Shown here one piece after another: positions 61,516 through 64,000 of a stretch of DNA of 64,000 nt; positions within the stretch are counted from its first letter, which is position 1; each line of letters begins with the position of its first letter. The position numbers and the translations under genes were made by a program. Source of the DNA: Psychrobacter urativorans (GTDB taxonomy: Bacteria; Pseudomonadota; Gammaproteobacteria; Pseudomonadales; Moraxellaceae); contig NZ_CP012678.1 of assembly GCF_001298525.1 (NCBI RefSeq), positions 2,418,001 through 2,482,000 on the forward strand, read 5' to 3'. Below the pieces are notes generated by a model. That model saw only the letters and a program-made list of their open reading frames with translations. It searched no databases and had not been told where the DNA came from.

Positions 61516-64000
61516 TTAGTCTTTCCATGCGGTTTGTACCGGCTCAAAGCCAAGCACTTTATCAGCGAGCAATCGGGTTAGGCGGCTATTGCCACTACCC
61601 AGACCATTCAATCTAATCTCTGCCATAATGGCTTGTGTTGGTTTGTCATTTACATTCAAATCGTTGTAATAACGACGACCATAAACGGCAAAGCCAAAGC
61701 AGCAATCTTCATAATCAATGCCGACCAATGAGTCAAGTACTTTATTATCGCGATAATCGTATTGACCTTGTGCCAGTACGCGCCAATTATTATTAACAGG
61801 GAAAATAGCTGACGCGGTAAATGCAGACAAAGGCAACTGATTGGTATTGTCATCAAGCTGACGTTTCACAAAGCCGACGTTAAATAAGCTGTTTTCAGAA
61901 GGCTGATAGCGCAGTTCAGTCGTGATAAAGTTCAAGTCATAACTGTTATTAAATGCACCGCTAACATCGACCCAAACATTATTATAAGGTTGGGCGCTCG
62001 CATTCCACACCATGCCTGAAGAATTGGTATTGAAGACCGGTTTTTGATCTTCTAGCGTAACGCGTCCCTCATCGATATAAAACTGCTCTGCAATGCTACC
62101 ATCAAAACGTGTCACGCCCGTTGCGTCGATGTAACGATAATTGACACCCGGCGTAAAGGCATGCAAATCTTGCAGGCGATCATGACCTAAGAACCAACTG
62201 TCAGAAAACAGTTGCTCATAGTTAATTGACGCAATACGAGTATTAAAGTTAGGAATGCTGTTCTGGTCTTTATAAGGCGAATAGGTATATTTAAGACGTG
62301 GGCTTAATAGCTGATAACCACCCATGGTATCGTCAAATGCGCCAAACGGCGAACCGGCACGGTAAAAATAAAGTCCTGCATCTATACTCGCTTGCGGTAC
62401 AAAGACGGACTGATTGCCATCGGCTTTATTCAGCGCGTTATCTTCTAAGCTGTCCTGATCATAAGAGGTGTATAGATGCTGTAGGCTAAGCTCGGGCTTC
62501 ACATAACCCCATGCCGACTCAATAGGGTAAACAGCACTCAGCTTATTATAGATGCGTACGCCACTTTTTTCATCTTCTGAGCCATCGTTAATGGACTTTT
62601 TAAAATAAGCAGAGTCATGAACCCCAGTAATATCAAATTTTTCTGCCCACGGTAAACGATAGTTTAAGGTTAACTGTGGCAGGCGTGAGTAAGGTTTATC
62701 TTTATCTTCTAACGCCTCACCATTATTAGTAAATGCATTCAGCGTTTGGAAGGTTTCGACTTTTAGCTCACCATCGACATAGTCGTTATAATAATTAAGA
62801 CGCGCGCGTCGTGGCAAGTTCAAAGTATTATCCGACAAGCCTAGCGTATCAAAGTCATTAATATAATCGGCATCAGAGACATAACTGTATTTAGCATCAC
62901 CACTTAAACGCGGAATGGTCTTTGATGACCAATAGTGATCATAGAAAAAGCTGCTGCGATCTTCGCCATCATATTCTTTATCATTCGGTAAATAAGAACC
63001 GTTAAAGATACCTTCACCATAGTTTTCAGTCAAATAGCGAAATTCACCGGAAAGCATCGGATTACGATTGGTATAAACGTGCGCGTTAATCGTCGCGTCG
63101 TAATTAGGCGCTAAATTCAAATAATAAGGAACGTCGACTTCAAGTCCACTTTTACTCCCAATACTGGCGCTAGGCAATAAAAATCCGCTGCTGCGTCGAC
63201 TGTCGATAGGAAAGTTAAAATAAGGCAAATAAAGCACAGGCACATCGGCGATACGGAAAGTAGTGTTATATGCCTTACCACGACCAGTATCGGTATCTAA
63301 GTCAATACTTTTGGCTTCCAGTTGCCATTTACGATCCGTCGGTGGACAGGTGCTAAACATGACATTATCTAGCTCGTATTGACTGTCATTAGGACGATTA
63401 AGACGTTTGGCATAGCCATGCGCTTGCAATGGTACGCTTGCAAAAGCCACGTCATAAGCCGTTGATTGCCCAGTTTCGGTACTATAAGCCAAATTATCCG
63501 CGACACCAATTAAACCGCCTTGTGAGGTCTTTTCGGTAAGCGTGGTTTTATTATTATTAGGCGAATTTTGATTAGTGCTGCTATTGTTATTAGTTGCTTG
63601 ATTGGTAAACAGTACTTTACCTTGTGCAGCAGCGACACCACTGCTTAAATCCAGTACGATTTTATCCGCTTCGATGTGCTGAGTGCCTTGATCAATAATG
63701 ACATTACCGGATAGCTCAGCATAATCAACGTTATCATAATAGCCATAATCAGACTCAGAAAATAACGGTGATTGATTATTAGGGATGCCGTTTAGATTGG
63801 TTGCTGATTGTCCACTTTCATTAACGGCGCGCTGATAATTAGGATTGCTGGTCGGATAAATCCATTGTCCTTCGCAGCGTTGGGCGCTATCTACTGCACT
63901 AGGCAGTAAATTTAAATTCGTACCCAACTTTGGAATGGTTTGCGCCGTATTTTGGCTATTCTCGTTATCGAGATTTTTTTCGCTGTTATTAGTTTCAGGC
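61516..64000 (-). CDS. lptD: LPS assembly outer membrane protein LptD (N-terminus outside window)
   Basis: LptD forms the outer-membrane plug and barrel that inserts lipopolysaccharide at the cell surface. The frame runs to the window edge without a stop (PETNNSEKNLDNENSQ...), so the 5' end is missing. Visible are an OstA-like domain (YAELSGNVIIDQGTQHIEAD, GLIGVADNLAYSTETGQ), CPPTDRKWQLEAKSIDLD, the PVLYLPYFNFPIDSRRSSGFLLP block, and a long barrel with alternating strands ending FGFAVYGRRY. The Cys pairs required for disulfides include CEGQW and CCFGF. An Asn/Ser/Thr-rich insertion (TNNNSSTNQNSPNNNKTTL) interrupts the OstA part. surA follows, 153 bases downstream. Confidence 0.96.
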   Translation of the reverse strand, partial: PETNNSEKNLDNENSQNTAQTIPKLGTNLNLLPSAVDSAQRCEGQWIYPTSNPNYQRAVNESGQSATNLNGIPNNQSPLFSESDYGYYDNVDYAELSGNVIIDQGTQHIEADKIVLDLSSGVAAAQGKVLFTNQATNNNSSTNQNSPNNNKTTLTEKTSQGGLIGVADNLAYSTETGQSTAYDVAFASVPLQAHGYAKRLNRPNDSQYELDNVMFSTCPPTDRKWQLEAKSIDLDTDTGRGKAYNTTFRIADVPVLYLPYFNFPIDSRRSSGFLLPSASIGSKSGLEVDVPYYLNLAPNYDATINAHVYTNRNPMLSGEFRYLTENYGEGIFNGSYLPNDKEYDGEDRSSFFYDHYWSSKTIPRLSGDAKYSYVSDADYINDFDTLGLSDNTLNLPRRARLNYYNDYVDGELKVETFQTLNAFTNNGEALEDKDKPYSRLPQLTLNYRLPWAEKFDITGVHDSAYFKKSINDGSEDEKSGVRIYNKLSAVYPIESAWGYVKPELSLQHLYTSYDQDSLEDNALNKADGNQSVFVPQASIDAGLYFYRAGSPFGAFDDTMGGYQLLSPRLKYTYSPYKDQNSIPNFNTRIASINYEQLFSDSWFLGHDRLQDLHAFTPGVNYRYIDATGVTRFDGSIAEQFYIDEGRVTLEDQKPVFNTNSSGMVWNASAQPYNNVWVDVSGAFNNSYDLNFITTELRYQPSENSLFNVGFVKRQLDDNTNQLPLSAFTASAIFPVNNNWRVLAQGQYDYRDNKVLDSLVGIDYEDCCFGFAVYGRRYYNDLNVNDKPTQAIMAEIRLNGLGSGNSRLTRLLADKVLGFEPVQTAWKD

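Overview
The window reads as chromosome of a gammaproteobacterium of the family Moraxellaceae, most likely Psychrobacter. This is an inference from protein style (short low-complexity N-terminal tails rich in Asn, Gln, Thr and Ala), a G+C content that looks low by eye, and the neighbourhoods (YcgL, an rsmE / iron ABC transporter run, pyrH-frr-uppS-cdsA-dxr-rseP-bamA-lpxD-fabZ-lpxA). No 16S gene is present, so the genus is not proven.

Layout. 1-7.5 kb: the end of an unidentified gene, a small lipase-like hydrolase, then a minus-strand glycine cleavage cluster gcvT-gcvH-(nitroreductase)-gcvP. Upstream of gcvT lies a promoter and a tandem glycine riboswitch with two aptamers, so glycine should control its own breakdown. 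7.8-13 kb: YcgL, an unknown membrane protein, an MltB-type lytic transglycosylase, an unknown lipoprotein, the parvulin ppiC, and a tRNA-Val/tRNA-Asp operon with a decayed copy of tRNA-Asp about 0.7 kb away. 13-19 kb: cardiolipin synthase, a tail-anchored Sel1-repeat protein, Kdo transferase waaA and rsmE. 19.4-23.8 kb: a three-gene ferric-iron-type ABC transporter with a possible Fur site. 23.8-36 kb: cmoM, a small membrane protein, a large lipase-like lipoprotein, gyrA, an EamA/RarD-type permease, a GST, a tiny membrane protein, ribonuclease Z, a DUF815 ATPase and a soluble Hanks-type kinase with altered motifs.

36.1-39.1 kb is the clearest accessory region. It holds a dead IS3-family transposase and a lone phage-tailspike-like beta-helix protein. 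On one side is the tRNA-Leu(UAG) terminator and on the other a degenerate direct repeat of that terminator, so it looks like the remnant of an element inserted behind a tRNA gene.

39.6-52.9 kb is a long envelope and translation run on the plus strand: rimO, pyrH, frr, uppS, cdsA, dxr, rseP, bamA, lpxD, fabZ, lpxA. It couples UMP supply and ribosome recycling to undecaprenyl, phospholipid, isoprenoid and lipid A synthesis and to outer-membrane protein assembly. The skp/ompH gene often found between bamA and lpxD is absent. 53-64 kb: an NSS-family sodium symporter, tgt, a SOUL-family protein, asd, a membrane-anchored endonuclease/exonuclease/phosphatase protein, surA, and lptD, which runs off the end of the window.

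I see no CRISPR array, no complete prophage and no defence island. The items most worth a second look are the tRNA-Leu-linked remnant with its orphan beta-helix protein, the tandem glycine riboswitch with its apparent expression platform, the shared GTGTCT signature behind all tRNA-linked terminators, and a perfect 20-bp inverted repeat between frr and uppS.
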